A DNA stretch of 64,000 nucleotides from K189A clade bacterium (GCA_902528515.1 CABZTD010000008.1:1-64000); one strand, 5' to 3'; shown: positions 51,692 through 61,758, numbered from the stretch's first letter. Translations and numbers: made by a program. Notes: a model not told the origin generated them from the sequence alone.

Positions 51692-52687
51692 CTAAAAATT
51701 CACGATCATCTTGCCGGTATTGGCACCAGTAAACAGACCGATAAAGGCATCGGGTGCTTTTTCGATACCTTCGTAGACGGTCTCCTTGGTGGTAACTTCA
51801 CCGCTGCCGACCCACTTCTCCATATCTACCCTGAACTGCGGCGCCATATGCATGAAATTACTCACGATAAATCCGCGCAGGGTGAGGCCCAGGCCAATGG
51901 CCATGGACAAGTTGTTCGGACCCGGCCGAGCCTCGGTGTCATTGTAGGTGGCAATAGCGCCGCATAGTGGAATGCGACCATTGGGGCGCATGCACATGAT
52001 GGCGGCCTGCAAGTGGTCTGCGCCGACATTGTCGAAGTACACATCGATACCCGCTGGGGCAGCCTCTTTAAGATGACCGACAATGCTGCCGTCGTTGTAG
52101 TTGAAGCCGTAGTCAAAGCCTAGCTCGTCCTTGAGCAGCTGGGCTTTGTGATCAGAGCCTGCGCTGCCAATGACCGTGCAGCCTTTAAGTTTGGCGATTT
52201 GGCCGACGATGCTGCCTACCGCGCCAGCAGCGCCAGAAACGAACACGGTCTCACCATCTTGCAGCGCGCCGACTTCAAGGAGTCCGACATAGGCGGTCAT
52301 ACCGGGCATGCCAATGGCGCCAATGTATTGGGAAGGCGCAGCGGCAATATCGCCGAGTCGCTCAATGCCCTGGGTGGAAGCCGTATAGGCCTCGCGCCAG
52401 CCCCAACTGCTGGAAACATAGTCACCGGCTTTGAAGTCTGGGTGAGCCGAGGCGGTCACTTGGCCCACGCAGCCACCGGTTAGTACCTCACCTATTTGAA
52501 AGGGTGGCACGTAGGATTTGCGGTCATACATGCGGCCTCGCATGTACGGATCTACCGACATGCAGGCGTTTTTCACCTGGATTTCGCCGTCATTCGGCTC
52601 GGGTATGTCAATGTCGATAATGTCGAAGTCAGAGGTTTTTGGCATGCCCACTGGGCGTGACTTAAGGGCTACGGCGCGTGCTTTCAT
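51692..52687 (-). CDS. NADP-dependent MDR oxidoreductase (PTGR/CurA-like enone reductase)
   Basis: A 331-residue zinc-free medium-chain reductase. It has MSVDPYMRGRMYD (about 43-55), the Rossmann segment GAAGAVGSIVGQIAKLKGC and FDNVGADHLQAAI, all characteristic of the prostaglandin/leukotriene reductase and curcumin reductase group. It reduces alpha,beta-unsaturated ketones with NADPH. The upstream ThDP-enzyme gene lies 41 bases away on the same strand, so they are probably co-transcribed. Confidence 0.9.
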   Translation of the reverse strand: MKARAVALKSRPVGMPKTSDFDIIDIDIPEPNDGEIQVKNACMSVDPYMRGRMYDRKSYVPPFQIGEVLTGGCVGQVTASAHPDFKAGDYVSSSWGWREAYTASTQGIERLGDIAAAPSQYIGAIGMPGMTAYVGLLEVGALQDGETVFVSGAAGAVGSIVGQIAKLKGCTVIGSAGSDHKAQLLKDELGFDYGFNYNDGSIVGHLKEAAPAGIDVYFDNVGADHLQAAIMCMRPNGRIPLCGAIATYNDTEARPGPNNLSMAIGLGLTLRGFIVSNFMHMAPQFRVDMEKWVGSGEVTTKETVYEGIEKAPDAFIGLFTGANTGKMIVNF

Positions 52688-52728
52688 GTGTTCTCTCTCA
52701 GTTGATGGTCGCGGGTAAGTGTTGGTGT

Positions 52729-54372
52729 CTATTCATTAGAAATATCGATTTCTTGGCTGGTGATAAATTCCAGCAGGGCAGCCTGGCCATTGCGGGTAGC
52801 TTCAATGCCGCGTTGCAGGGCTGCGACGATGTCGCTGGGGTCTGTGACCCGTTCCCCATAGCCACCAAAGGCTTTCGCCATATCGGCATAGTGACCGGAA
52901 ATCTCAATTGCACCGTATTTTTCTTGCGACACCGGCATGATCGGAATCTCAATGGCCATGGAAAAGTTGTTGAACAAGATCGACAGGATCGGAATGTTCT
53001 CTCGTACGGCAGTCTCAAAGTCCATGCCGGTGAAGCCAATGGCCGCATCGCCCCAGACGTTGATACAGAGTTTTTCTGGCGCGGCCAGCTTGGCCCCCAT
53101 GGCCAGTCCAAGGCCGTAGCCGAGCTGGGTGGTTTTGCCCCAGCCAATATAGGAAAGCGGTGCGGTAGATTCCCAGAAAGGGGTAGTTTGATCTCTGGGG
53201 CTACCTGCGTCGTGGGTGATGATCACATTGTCTTTGTCCACCAGCCGATCCAGTTCGGCGATGACTCGGTAGGGGTTGATGGGCGTATCGTTACTGGTGA
53301 GCTTGGGCAGCCACTCGTTATGCCACTGCGTGCGAATGGCAGCGATTTTCTCCGGCTCTCCCGCGCGTTGTTCCGCCGGCGTCTTGGAATAGCTTTCCAT
53401 TTCGGCGCTTAGCGCCTGCAGCGTGAGTTTGGCGTCGCCAATCAGGCCATGCTGCACTGGCACGTCTTTGTTCAAATCCATGGGGTCTAAGGTCGCGTGG
53501 ATCAGAGTCTTCGAGCCATCCTTGTTAGCGGGCATCGGCACACCAAAGGCCGTGAGCGCAAAAGAAACCCCCACACCGAAGATGACATCCGCATCATTTA
53601 AGTACTGCTTTACCTGGCGCGAATTGGCGCGACCACCACTGCCCAAGGATAGGGGATGGTTTTCGGGAAAAGCACTCTTACCTTCAATACTGGTAGTAAC
53701 CGGTATGTTCCATGTCTCCGCCAGAGCTTTCAGTTCATCCCACGCCTTGGCGTAATGAACTCCTTGTCCGGCGTATATCACCGGACGTTCAGCGCTGGCC
53801 AGGGCCTTGGCTGCGGACGCCACATCGTCTGGCGCTGGGGCAGACTTGGCGCTAAAGGACGGCACATATTTCCAGTTGTCCGGCACTTCCTCGTTCATCA
53901 CATCCAGCGGTACTTCCAGCATCACGGGTCCCGGACGACCGTTGCGCAACTGAAAAAATGCACGCCGCAGCACCTCTGGCGCAGCCTTACCCATGGTGAT
54001 GGGCTCGGCCCACTTGGTGATGTGCTGCATGTTGAGCGTGGAATTGAAATTCGGGTAGTAGTGAGCAAGCCTCCGCGGATAGCCTGCGGGAATCACCAAA
54101 ATCGGTACTGATTCAGAATAGGCCTGAGCCACGCCGCCAAAGGCGTTTTCGGCGCCCGGCCCATGCTGCATGCAAAAAACCCCGATCTTGTCGCCCGACG
54201 AGAGGCGCGAATAGGCGTCAGCCATGTGAAGGCCAATCCGTTCCTGGCGTACGATGACGGTGCGAATATCGAGTTTTGCCGCGGCCTCAATTAATGGGTT
54301 AACCGGATAGGCAAACAGCATGTCGATCCCCTCGGCCTTCATGGCGTGGGCGATAGCATCCACTACGTTCAT
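52729..54372 (-). CDS. Thiamine-diphosphate-dependent enzyme (acetolactate synthase-like)
   Basis: A 547-residue three-domain ThDP protein. The N-terminal Pyr domain has a catalytic Glu candidate in VRQERIGLHMADAYSRL, the middle domain PAPDDVASAAKALASAERPVIYAG, and the C-terminal PP domain the ThDP motif GDAAIGFTGMDFE...FNNFS. It lacks a small regulatory subunit gene nearby, so catabolic decarboxylase or carboligase (oxalyl-CoA decarboxylase-like or benzaldehyde lyase-like) functions are as likely as acetolactate synthase. The start at 54372 is chosen for a GGAGGAGAG site directly upstream. Confidence 0.88.
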   Translation of the reverse strand: MNVVDAIAHAMKAEGIDMLFAYPVNPLIEAAAKLDIRTVIVRQERIGLHMADAYSRLSSGDKIGVFCMQHGPGAENAFGGVAQAYSESVPILVIPAGYPRRLAHYYPNFNSTLNMQHITKWAEPITMGKAAPEVLRRAFFQLRNGRPGPVMLEVPLDVMNEEVPDNWKYVPSFSAKSAPAPDDVASAAKALASAERPVIYAGQGVHYAKAWDELKALAETWNIPVTTSIEGKSAFPENHPLSLGSGGRANSRQVKQYLNDADVIFGVGVSFALTAFGVPMPANKDGSKTLIHATLDPMDLNKDVPVQHGLIGDAKLTLQALSAEMESYSKTPAEQRAGEPEKIAAIRTQWHNEWLPKLTSNDTPINPYRVIAELDRLVDKDNVIITHDAGSPRDQTTPFWESTAPLSYIGWGKTTQLGYGLGLAMGAKLAAPEKLCINVWGDAAIGFTGMDFETAVRENIPILSILFNNFSMAIEIPIMPVSQEKYGAIEISGHYADMAKAFGGYGERVTDPSDIVAALQRGIEATRNGQAALLEFITSQEIDISNE

Positions 54373-54771
54373 GGCTCTCTCCTCCAAATGTGAGTCGCCC
54401 ATGGTGCCAAAGAGTGCGCCGATGAGCCAATGGGTTCATTGCCGCTAAAAGTCATATCAATGCGATTTACCGGCGCGTCCATTTTCAGCGCGCATCGGGC
54501 CAAACGAGAAAAACGCGAAATTTGGCGACTAACTCGCCTGAGTGGATTTTTGAGAGACGGATGACTTTCGGGATGAAAGGTAAGGCCTTAAATCGGGTAC
54601 GCCCGCCTCTAGGCGAAGAGCAACGACTCATAACATTTTGAACAACAAAGAGTCTGTAAAAAAATGGCCGGAAGAAGGAGGGAGTCTAGGGCGTAGCCGA
54701 CCCCTGGTCGAATAGTGGCGCGATCAAGTTGGTGGCCGATAGTGGAGCGAGCGTGCTCGATGGATGGACAC

Positions 54772-54804
54772 AAAAAAGGCGGTAAACCGCTTAGCGGTAC
54801 CGCC
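54772..54804 (-). terminator. Intrinsic terminator of isocitrate lyase (distal hairpin)
   Basis: Read on the minus strand: GGCGGTA ... TACCGCC arms with an inner CCGCT/AGCGG pairing, followed by TTTTTT (complement of the A run 54772-54777). This is a classical rho-independent terminator. Confidence 0.88.
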
Positions 54805-54811
54805 TTCTTCC

Positions 54812-54832
54812 AACCAGCCTTTTTGGCTGGTT
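54812..54832 (-). terminator. Second hairpin downstream of isocitrate lyase
   Basis: AACCAGCC and GGCTGGTT arms (8 bp perfect) with a 5-base loop lie between the aceA stop and the T-tract terminator. It has no U-tract of its own on the minus strand; it may act as a 3' stabiliser or part of a tandem terminator. Confidence 0.65.
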
Positions 54833-54844
54833 AACGATGCCTGT

Positions 54845-56446
54845 CTAGAACTGGTTCATCGTGTTTGCGGCGCCGCCTGCCAGCAGGGCCTTCTCACCCA
54901 GGAAGTACTCTTTGTGGTCATCGCCCACATTTGAGCCAGCCAGATCTTGGTGCTTCACAGACGCCAAATTCTTGCGGATTTCTTGGCGCTGCACATCGCG
55001 TACGTACGCTAGCATGCCGAGGTCGCCAAAGTAGCCTTCAGACAGCACGTCGGTAGACAGCGCTGCGGTGTGGTACGTCGGTAGGGTAATCAGGTGGTGG
55101 AAGATACCCGCTTCGCGAGCCGCATCGGCTTGGAAGGTCTGTACCGCTGCATCCGCTGCATCAGATAGCTCGCTGCCGTCAATAGCCGCGTCCATTAGCC
55201 CCATGGGGTTCACTTCGGGGTCAGGGTAGGCCGACAAATCTTTGCCCGCAGCTTTCCACTCGGTGTAAACCTGCTCGCGGAACTTCAGGGTCCAGTTAAA
55301 CGACGGCGAGTTGTTGTACACCAGCTTGGCTTCAGGTCTCACTTCGCGGATGGCATTTACCATCGCGGCGATCTGCTCAACATTTGGCTTTTCGGTCTCG
55401 ATCCACAGTAGATCTGCTCCGTGCTCGAGGCTGGTGATGCAGTCGAGTACGACTCGGTCGAAGCCTGTGTCCTCTTTGAAGGCATACAGGCCATTGTCCA
55501 AACGCTTTGGCTTGGCAAGCTTGCCGCCGGCACGAATAGTGATATCGCCATCCTGCAGCTCAGAGACGTCTTCGATCACCTCGGTGTCGAGGAATTCGTT
55601 GTACTTGCTGCCGAGGTCTCCAGGCTGAATGGATACGGGTACCTTCTGCGTGAGGCCTGCACCCAGTGAATCGGTGCGCGCAACGATAATGCCGTTGTCG
55701 ATGCCAAGCTCCAAGAATGCGTAACGCACGGCGTTGATTTTAGAGACGAAGTCCTCATGAGGTACGGTGACCTTGCCTGCTTGGTGACCGCACTGCTTGG
55801 CGTCAGAGACCTGGTTTTCAATCTGAATTGCGCAGGCACCGGCTTCGATCATGCGCTTGGCCAGCAGGTAGGTTGCTTCTTCATTACCAAAGCCAGCGTC
55901 GATGTCAGCGATAATCGGCACGACATGAGTTTCGTAGTTGTCGATGCGCTGAATAATGGAATCCGCATCGCCGCCATTTGCGCGAGCCTCATCCAGCTCA
56001 ACGAACATATGCCGTAGCTCCCTTGCATCGGCTTGCTTTAGGAAGGTATAAATCTCTTCGATCAGGTCCGAGACCGTGGTCTTCTCGTGCATGCTCTGGT
56101 CGGGTAGGGGGCCAAACTGTGAACGCAGTGCCGCGACCATCCAACCAGACAGATAGATGTAGCTGCGGTCAGTCGTATGCTGGTGTTTTTTCACGCTCAT
56201 CATGACCTGCTGGGCAACGAAGCCATGCCAGCAGCCTAGCGACTGGGTGTACTTGCTGGAGTCTGCATCGTAGTTAGCCATGTCGCGACGCATGATGTCT
56301 GCGGTGTATTGGGCGATTTCCAGCCCGGTTTTGAAACGGTTCTGCAGCTGCATTCGCACTGCGTATTCCGCGTTGATGGCGCTCCATTCTTGCTTGGCGC
56401 CAATGGTCTGACGAGTTTGTTCGATAAGGTCGAGATAGGCTGACAT
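54845..56446 (-). CDS. aceA: Isocitrate lyase
   Basis: A 533-residue isocitrate lyase, the glyoxylate-bypass enzyme that splits isocitrate into glyoxylate and succinate. It carries IIADIDAGFGNEEATYLLAKRMIEAG, the catalytic Cys in AKQCGHQAGK (KQCGH in place of KKCGH), and NNSPSFNWT. The length corresponds to the longer subgroup found in Pseudomonas and relatives, not the 434-residue E. coli type. The gene stands alone and ends in a double-hairpin terminator. AGGAT precedes the ATG. It is consistent with growth on acetate, fatty acids or other acetyl-CoA sources. Confidence 0.95.
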   Translation of the reverse strand: MSAYLDLIEQTRQTIGAKQEWSAINAEYAVRMQLQNRFKTGLEIAQYTADIMRRDMANYDADSSKYTQSLGCWHGFVAQQVMMSVKKHQHTTDRSYIYLSGWMVAALRSQFGPLPDQSMHEKTTVSDLIEEIYTFLKQADARELRHMFVELDEARANGGDADSIIQRIDNYETHVVPIIADIDAGFGNEEATYLLAKRMIEAGACAIQIENQVSDAKQCGHQAGKVTVPHEDFVSKINAVRYAFLELGIDNGIIVARTDSLGAGLTQKVPVSIQPGDLGSKYNEFLDTEVIEDVSELQDGDITIRAGGKLAKPKRLDNGLYAFKEDTGFDRVVLDCITSLEHGADLLWIETEKPNVEQIAAMVNAIREVRPEAKLVYNNSPSFNWTLKFREQVYTEWKAAGKDLSAYPDPEVNPMGLMDAAIDGSELSDAADAAVQTFQADAAREAGIFHHLITLPTYHTAALSTDVLSEGYFGDLGMLAYVRDVQRQEIRKNLASVKHQDLAGSNVGDDHKEYFLGEKALLAGGAANTMNQF

Positions 56447-56662
56447 GGAAGATCCTCATTTGCTGTTCACGTTGCTGATTTGGCGTGACCGTGGTCGAAA
56501 ATGTCGAGCCAAGCAGCGATGGCGCGGCACTCTAACCGTGGGTGAAAGAGAATGAAAAAGAATAACTGACAAGCAATATATTCTTTTCAGGAAATGCCGC
56601 AGCGACGGAAATGAGTCAAAAAGTTCTGCGTGCTTCGGCTGATGATTAGGCGGGCAGCGGTA

Positions 56663-57451
56663 CTAATCTAGAGCGAAAGTAAGATCGCCCAGTGCACCGA
56701 ACTCAGCGCGATACCTGCCCGCCTTGCCCGGATGCATGCTGCCAATGGATCCTGTCATCAGCATATGCCCAGGTCGCAGTTCATAGCCTTGGGCCAGGAT
56801 TCGGTTTATGAGCCAAATCAGGGCATCGCGCTGCCCGGCCATCACGCTACCCGCCATGGCGGTTTGAAACGCTTGTTGCTCGGCATCGATACGCGTGAGA
56901 AAGACCGGTAAGGCGTCAACATCAATGTCCATGGGATGCGCTGTTGATGCTCCAGCAATGCAGCCGTAGGAGGCTGCGTTGTTCGCGATAAGGTCAGCAC
57001 TTGTAGGGCGTTGTTGGAGATTGGGGGAGGCAAGTTCAATCATGCCGCAGCAGCGGGCGATGGCATCGAAAACATCGTCCTCAGCTACCGGCGCGGTAAT
57101 TTCCTTTCGCAGGGTAAAGCCTACTTCGGTCTCCAGCAGCACGGGTCGGTCCGTCGCAACGGCCGATGCACCGTCGGCTTGATACGCCGCATGCTCGAAT
57201 AAAACGCCAATAATTGGCTCGTTAATGCCCATGGCTTGCTGGGCGGGTTCTGCGGTTAAGGCTGCTTTGTATCCATAGACCTCACCCCAACCGCCGTGGG
57301 ATTCAAGTCTGCCGACAAGTTCGCGCTGTAGGGCGTATGCATCGTGAATGCCTATTTCATTACTACTGATCGTTATGTTCTCGACGGGCTCGCCGGCCAA
57401 TGTGTTGGCCAGCGCTGCCTCTAGCCAAGCGTTGTGTTCTGAATCGGTCAT
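56663..57451 (-). CDS. 2-keto-4-pentenoate hydratase (MhpD/FAH-like) family protein
   Basis: A 262-residue protein of the hydratase/decarboxylase group (MhpD, TesE, BphH, DmpE types) that act in meta-cleavage pathways. Visible parts: YGYKAALTAEPAQQAMGINEPIIGVLF (60-86), ETEVGFTLRKEI with the metal-binding Glu pair, and the C-terminal HMLMTGSIGSMHPGKAG. The start at 57451 is used; an upstream in-frame start at 57520 would add 23 mostly hydrophobic residues without family support. It stands apart from aceA and diverges from tesB. Confidence 0.85.
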   Translation of the reverse strand: MTDSEHNAWLEAALANTLAGEPVENITISSNEIGIHDAYALQRELVGRLESHGGWGEVYGYKAALTAEPAQQAMGINEPIIGVLFEHAAYQADGASAVATDRPVLLETEVGFTLRKEITAPVAEDDVFDAIARCCGMIELASPNLQQRPTSADLIANNAASYGCIAGASTAHPMDIDVDALPVFLTRIDAEQQAFQTAMAGSVMAGQRDALIWLINRILAQGYELRPGHMLMTGSIGSMHPGKAGRYRAEFGALGDLTFALD

Positions 57452-57618
57452 AAAAAGTACCGTAAAGGTTTGTGTGTGAGCGCTTATGCCAAGGACAAAG
57501 GAGCAAAACGCGGCCCGCATGCGCTAGTATCCAGCCCGCGCCGCTTGGGTTCAAATCGACCTGTTAGGTGGATCGCCGAGCGCGCTAAGTCTTTGATACC
57601 GTAAGGCAGAGAATTCCA

Positions 57619-58536
57619 ATGTCCGATCCTGGCTCAAGCCGCGCCGCCAAATTGCTCAATGTCCTTGATCTGAAGAAGATCGAAGAAAACCTTTACCAGG
57701 GTGAGAATGAAACAGAAAACGGCGCTCGCTTGTTTGGCGGTCAAGTGTTGGCTCAGGCGTCTGCTGCGGCGTATCGCACGGTTGAAAGGGTTCATTTGCA
57801 TTCGCTGCATGCTTATTTTTTAAGGCCCGGTCGAGTTGATCGTCCCGTGCTATACGAGGTAGAGCGGGTACGGGATGGGCGCTCTTTCGTGACTCGCAGA
57901 ATTGTAGCCATTCAAAATGGTCAGGCGATTTTCAATATGGATGCCTCGTTTCATGCAGATGAGCTTGGTTTAGAACATAGTGCGCCGATGCCCAACGTAC
58001 CGCCACCCAGAGAGCTGCGGGAGGACGTCGAGGTCGCAAGAGAACTCGGTGGTGCCCAAGCGGACCCCCGTATGAGTCCTATGGCGAAAGTAGATCGCCC
58101 CTTTCATCTGCGCTCTGTCTTCGAGCTGGGCAGTAAGGCCTGGGGTGAGGGTCGGTTCTGGAACCCAACTTGGATCAAATTCCGTGAAGCCGTCACTCTG
58201 CCGCAAGCAGTCGAAGACTCTGAAGAAGCAGCCTTTCGTCGACAGGCCCTAGCGCGGTGCTTGATAGCTTATGCCTCAGACATGGGCTTGGTGAGTACCG
58301 CGGTGCTCCCGCACCAAGCCAGCACCAATCGCAGTGAGATACAAATGGCGAGCCTCGATCACAGCATGTGGATTCATCGCGCTGTCCTGCTCGATGATTG
58401 GCTGCTCTTTCACAAGCGCACTTCGACTGCTCAGAATTCTCGCGGCATGGTGCACTCGGAGTTTTTTGCCGAATCCGGTGTCTTGGTGGCCTCAATGAGT
58501 CAGGAGGGTTTGCTGCGCCAGAGACTCAGCGATTGA
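57619..58536 (+). CDS. tesB: Acyl-CoA thioesterase II
   Basis: A 305-residue double-hotdog thioesterase. It has the N-terminal NGARLFGGQVLAQA, the first hotdog ending near YFLRPGR, the acid-rich C-terminal domain with ASDMGLVSTAVLP, and SLDHSMWIHR typical of TesB. It hydrolyses medium- to long-chain acyl-CoA. It diverges from the hydratase gene and its last 45 bases overlap, tail to tail, the transglutaminase-like gene. Confidence 0.93.
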   Translation: MSDPGSSRAAKLLNVLDLKKIEENLYQGENETENGARLFGGQVLAQASAAAYRTVERVHLHSLHAYFLRPGRVDRPVLYEVERVRDGRSFVTRRIVAIQNGQAIFNMDASFHADELGLEHSAPMPNVPPPRELREDVEVARELGGAQADPRMSPMAKVDRPFHLRSVFELGSKAWGEGRFWNPTWIKFREAVTLPQAVEDSEEAAFRRQALARCLIAYASDMGLVSTAVLPHQASTNRSEIQMASLDHSMWIHRAVLLDDWLLFHKRTSTAQNSRGMVHSEFFAESGVLVASMSQEGLLRQRLSD

Positions 58537-59991
58537 GCCACGTCTGAGTTTCTTAGTCTCATAGGAGGTTTGCGTAGGCGTTAGGGTGATGGCCTGAGCC
58601 TGCATTGCGCTGGCCAGTGCCGCAAGGGTTTGGTCGTCCAGCGGTATATGAGTTGCGTCGGCAACGACCTGATCCCAGGTTGGGTCAAGAGCATGCCAAT
58701 GCTCTTCGAACAGAATTTCATTCCATGCATGAAAGCGAAACCCCGGCGTTGGCTGTGTGCTGTAGGCGATGCCGTAGACCGTGCGCGTCGGAATATTCTG
58801 ACTGCGAGCCAGGGTGGTAAGCAGGTCGGCGAAATCGACGCATTCCCCGTAACCTTTCTCCAGTGCGCGAAGCGCTGAGCCCGCGGGCTGTTGTTCCGCG
58901 TAGGCCAGATTGTCCCGGGTTAGATTTATGAGTCCTGCGCTCAGTCGCTCAATGGTGCTTAGGGAGAGGCGTGGTTGATCCTCAAGCAGCGCGGCAATTT
59001 TTGGGTGGTCAACGGGCAGCGTCAATGTGCCGGACAAATAGTGTTTGGCATTGGCGTCGGTGGCCTGGGGCTGCTGAGTTGCGCTTAGGGTTTGCGGCAG
59101 CCCCAGGGTCAGTAGTGTGTTGTCGCCTCGGGCTTTGAGGGTCAGCGTTAACGCCGTAAGCGTCTGCTTGGGCTTCAAATCCTGGGTTAGCGGAGCAACC
59201 GCGCGCCGACTTGTCCACTCGGCGGTATCGGCAAACAGAAACAGCTGCAGACGATCCGGGTCCGACCGGGTCAACTCGAAACGAAACTGATGGGGCGCGT
59301 GAAAACTTGTCAGTCTAAACCGGCTATCAAGTTCAGTCGTAGAGGCGTCCTCGACGGATTGCAGGGTATGACCGGAACGAGAACTTGCGATGATCCGGTG
59401 GCGGCGCTGACCGATATTTAGCTTGGGAATATCCAGGTACCGCTCGGTAACCTCTCTGCCAACAATTGGGCTCGCACCCAATTGTTGTTCTAAATGTAGC
59501 TTGTCTGTTAGGGAATATTCCCATTGCCGTTCGACAACTTCGGTGTCGGCATCGCGCTCGATAACTACGGTGTAGCCTGTCTCGGCTGCGGTGATCCCAA
59601 TAATTTGATGCTGATGCTCGCGTCTCTCATCTAAGTTGACGGCAAGCAATTTGTGCGGCGCAGTCTTTGCAAATACCTGCCTCTGCTCGGAGACGTAGGG
59701 CGGAGCATTGAGCATGTTGATGTTCAGATGCTGGGTCATCACCCAATTGCCTTGGGCATCTCTACCGGTGTGGGTGTGCAGGTAACCGACGGTATTGTCT
59801 TGTTGAATGACCTCATAGACGCGATCGCCAATGCGGTGCTCAAGGAGCGCTTCGATGTTAGACCCCGACCGGGGTATACCCAGCCATATTAGAGCTGCGC
59901 AGGCCGCGGTTCCTACCACCAAGAATTGCCATCGCGTCGTGGCTGACGGTGCTGAAGCCGCGTTTGCCTGGGTGTTCTTTCCAGAACTCAA
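58492..59991 (-). CDS. Membrane-anchored transglutaminase-like cysteine protease-fold protein
   Basis: A 499-residue protein with one N-terminal anchor (about 20-38, FLVVGTAACAALIWLG), a long beta-rich region and a transglutaminase-like core near the C terminus. The triad is visible: Cys in GYGECVDFADL, His in RFHAWNEI, Asp in HALDPTWD. The start is taken as the TTG at 59991, because GAGGAG lies 6 bases before it; the open frame continues to another TTG at 60039. The core is periplasmic by topology. It overlaps tesB by 45 bases. Confidence 0.8.
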   Translation of the reverse strand: MSSGKNTQANAASAPSATTRWQFLVVGTAACAALIWLGIPRSGSNIEALLEHRIGDRVYEVIQQDNTVGYLHTHTGRDAQGNWVMTQHLNINMLNAPPYVSEQRQVFAKTAPHKLLAVNLDERREHQHQIIGITAAETGYTVVIERDADTEVVERQWEYSLTDKLHLEQQLGASPIVGREVTERYLDIPKLNIGQRRHRIIASSRSGHTLQSVEDASTTELDSRFRLTSFHAPHQFRFELTRSDPDRLQLFLFADTAEWTSRRAVAPLTQDLKPKQTLTALTLTLKARGDNTLLTLGLPQTLSATQQPQATDANAKHYLSGTLTLPVDHPKIAALLEDQPRLSLSTIERLSAGLINLTRDNLAYAEQQPAGSALRALEKGYGECVDFADLLTTLARSQNIPTRTVYGIAYSTQPTPGFRFHAWNEILFEEHWHALDPTWDQVVADATHIPLDDQTLAALASAMQAQAITLTPTQTSYETKKLRRGSIAESLAQQTLLTH

Positions 59992-60120
59992 GAGTGACTC
60001 CTCAAAATGCCAGGGTTGCGCATAAAATTGTCGTCGCAAGCGTAGTTTTTCAACCCCATACCTCTCACAATTGCCTCAGGCATATGCCTGCTCTGACCGC
60101 GTGCCCAAACTAAGGTAGTC

Positions 60121-61749
60121 ATGGAAAACGAAACCACTGATTTTATTCGCCAGCGTATCGAGTCCGATCTGGCGGAGAACGCTCTGGATCAGGGTGTTAT
60201 TACTCGATTCCCTCCTGAGCCCAACGGATTCTTGCATATCGGTCACGCGAAAAGCATCTGCCTCAACTTTGGTGTCGCCCAGGAGTATGGCGGCGAAACC
60301 TATCTGCGTTTCGATGACACCAATCCGGTGAAGGAGAGCAACGAGTATGTCGAGTCGATCCAGCGCGACGTGGCATGGCTAGGTTTCCAGTGGAAAACTA
60401 TTACTCACGCCTCTGACTACTTCGAGCAGATTTACGGCTATGCAGAAGCGCTGATGCGCGATGGCAAGGCCTATGTTTGTTCCCTCGACGCGGAGCAAAT
60501 TCGCGCCACGCGAGGCACCTTAACGCAGCCTGGTGAGAACAGCCCCTACCGCGATCGAACGGTGGACGAGAATTTAGATTTGTTTCGTCGTATGCGGGCT
60601 GGAGAATTTTCTGACGGAAGCCATGTGGCGCGCCTTAAAATTGACATGGCTTCGCCGAATCTGAACATGCGCGATCCGGTGATTTACCGTATACGTCACG
60701 CCTCGCACCAACGCACGGGAGATGACTGGTGCGTGTACCCCATGTACGACTTCACTCACGGCATTTGCGATGCCATCGAGCATATTTCTCACTCACTGTG
60801 CACTCTGGAATTTGCCGATCATCGGCCCCTGTACGATTGGGTACTGGAAAACATCAACATCAATTACCACCCACCGCAAATCGAGTTCTCGCGGCTTGGG
60901 CTGGAATACACCGTAATGAGCAAGCGTCTGCTGCATCGCTTAGTTGACGAGCACTTGGTCACCGGTTGGGATGACCCTCGCATGCCCACTATTGCTGGCC
61001 TGCGTCGGCGAGGTGTCCCGGCTAGCGCCATACGCGAGTTTTGCCAGCGCATCGGTGTGACCAAGCAAGACAACGTGATTGAGATGAATTTGCTAGATTT
61101 CTGCATACGCCAAGAGTTGGAGTCGAGTGTTCCCAGGGGTATGGCAGTGCTCAACCCGTTAAAGGTCGTAATCACTAATTATGAAGGAAGCGAAACTCTG
61201 GAAGGGCCGTGGCATGCCCAAAATAAGGATCTTGGCAGACGTGAGTTACCCTTTGGCGCCGAAATCCTTATTGAGCACGACGATTTTGCCAACGAGCCGC
61301 CCCCCAAGTGGAAGCGCCTCTCACCAGGCGAAATGGTGCGCTTGCGTTACGCTTACATTATTCGATGCGATGAAGTGATTGAGGATGATAGCGGTAATGT
61401 GGTGCAGTTGAACTGCACGTACTTTGCCGACTCCAAGAGTGGTCAGGATACCTCGGAGCTTAAACCCAAGGGCGTTGTGCATTGGGTGGATGCCAGCGCA
61501 AGTGTACCGATTACGGTGATGGACTACGGTCGTTTGTTCAATGTGCCTAACCCTTCTTCCAAAACGTTTTTGGACGATATCAACCCCAATTCACTAACGC
61601 GGCTGGACGCCATGGCCGAGCCAGCCATGCTGGCTCACCAATCAGGGCGCTTTCAGTTCGAGCGCCAGGGGTACTTTTACCGGGACGAACAAGCCGACGG
61701 CGGCGTGCCGGTCTTCAATAAGACCGTCAGCCTGCGGGAAGGATTTTAG
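60121..61749 (+). CDS. glnS: Glutaminyl-tRNA synthetase
   Basis: A 542-residue class I synthetase charging tRNA-Gln. The class I motif FLHIGH is at 37-42 after PPEPNG (31-36), and the second class I motif reads VMSKR in EYTVMSKRLL. FDDTNPVKE, WLGFQW and the anticodon-binding beta barrels (residues about 340-540) are in place, with no C-terminal YqeY domain. Its presence indicates direct Gln charging, as in Gammaproteobacteria. HMG-CoA lyase begins 9 bases after its stop. Confidence 0.96.
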   Translation: MENETTDFIRQRIESDLAENALDQGVITRFPPEPNGFLHIGHAKSICLNFGVAQEYGGETYLRFDDTNPVKESNEYVESIQRDVAWLGFQWKTITHASDYFEQIYGYAEALMRDGKAYVCSLDAEQIRATRGTLTQPGENSPYRDRTVDENLDLFRRMRAGEFSDGSHVARLKIDMASPNLNMRDPVIYRIRHASHQRTGDDWCVYPMYDFTHGICDAIEHISHSLCTLEFADHRPLYDWVLENININYHPPQIEFSRLGLEYTVMSKRLLHRLVDEHLVTGWDDPRMPTIAGLRRRGVPASAIREFCQRIGVTKQDNVIEMNLLDFCIRQELESSVPRGMAVLNPLKVVITNYEGSETLEGPWHAQNKDLGRRELPFGAEILIEHDDFANEPPPKWKRLSPGEMVRLRYAYIIRCDEVIEDDSGNVVQLNCTYFADSKSGQDTSELKPKGVVHWVDASASVPITVMDYGRLFNVPNPSSKTFLDDINPNSLTRLDAMAEPAMLAHQSGRFQFERQGYFYRDEQADGGVPVFNKTVSLREGF

Positions 61750-61758
61750 GTCGATACC

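Larger units (their letters stand above)
54373..54844. other. 472-base intergenic region upstream of the ThDP gene
   Basis: Contains the double-hairpin terminator of isocitrate lyase (54772-54832) at its right end. The remaining ~400 bases should hold the ThDP-gene promoter and leader, but I could not identify convincing promoter boxes, an open frame or an RNA motif. Confidence 0.5.
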
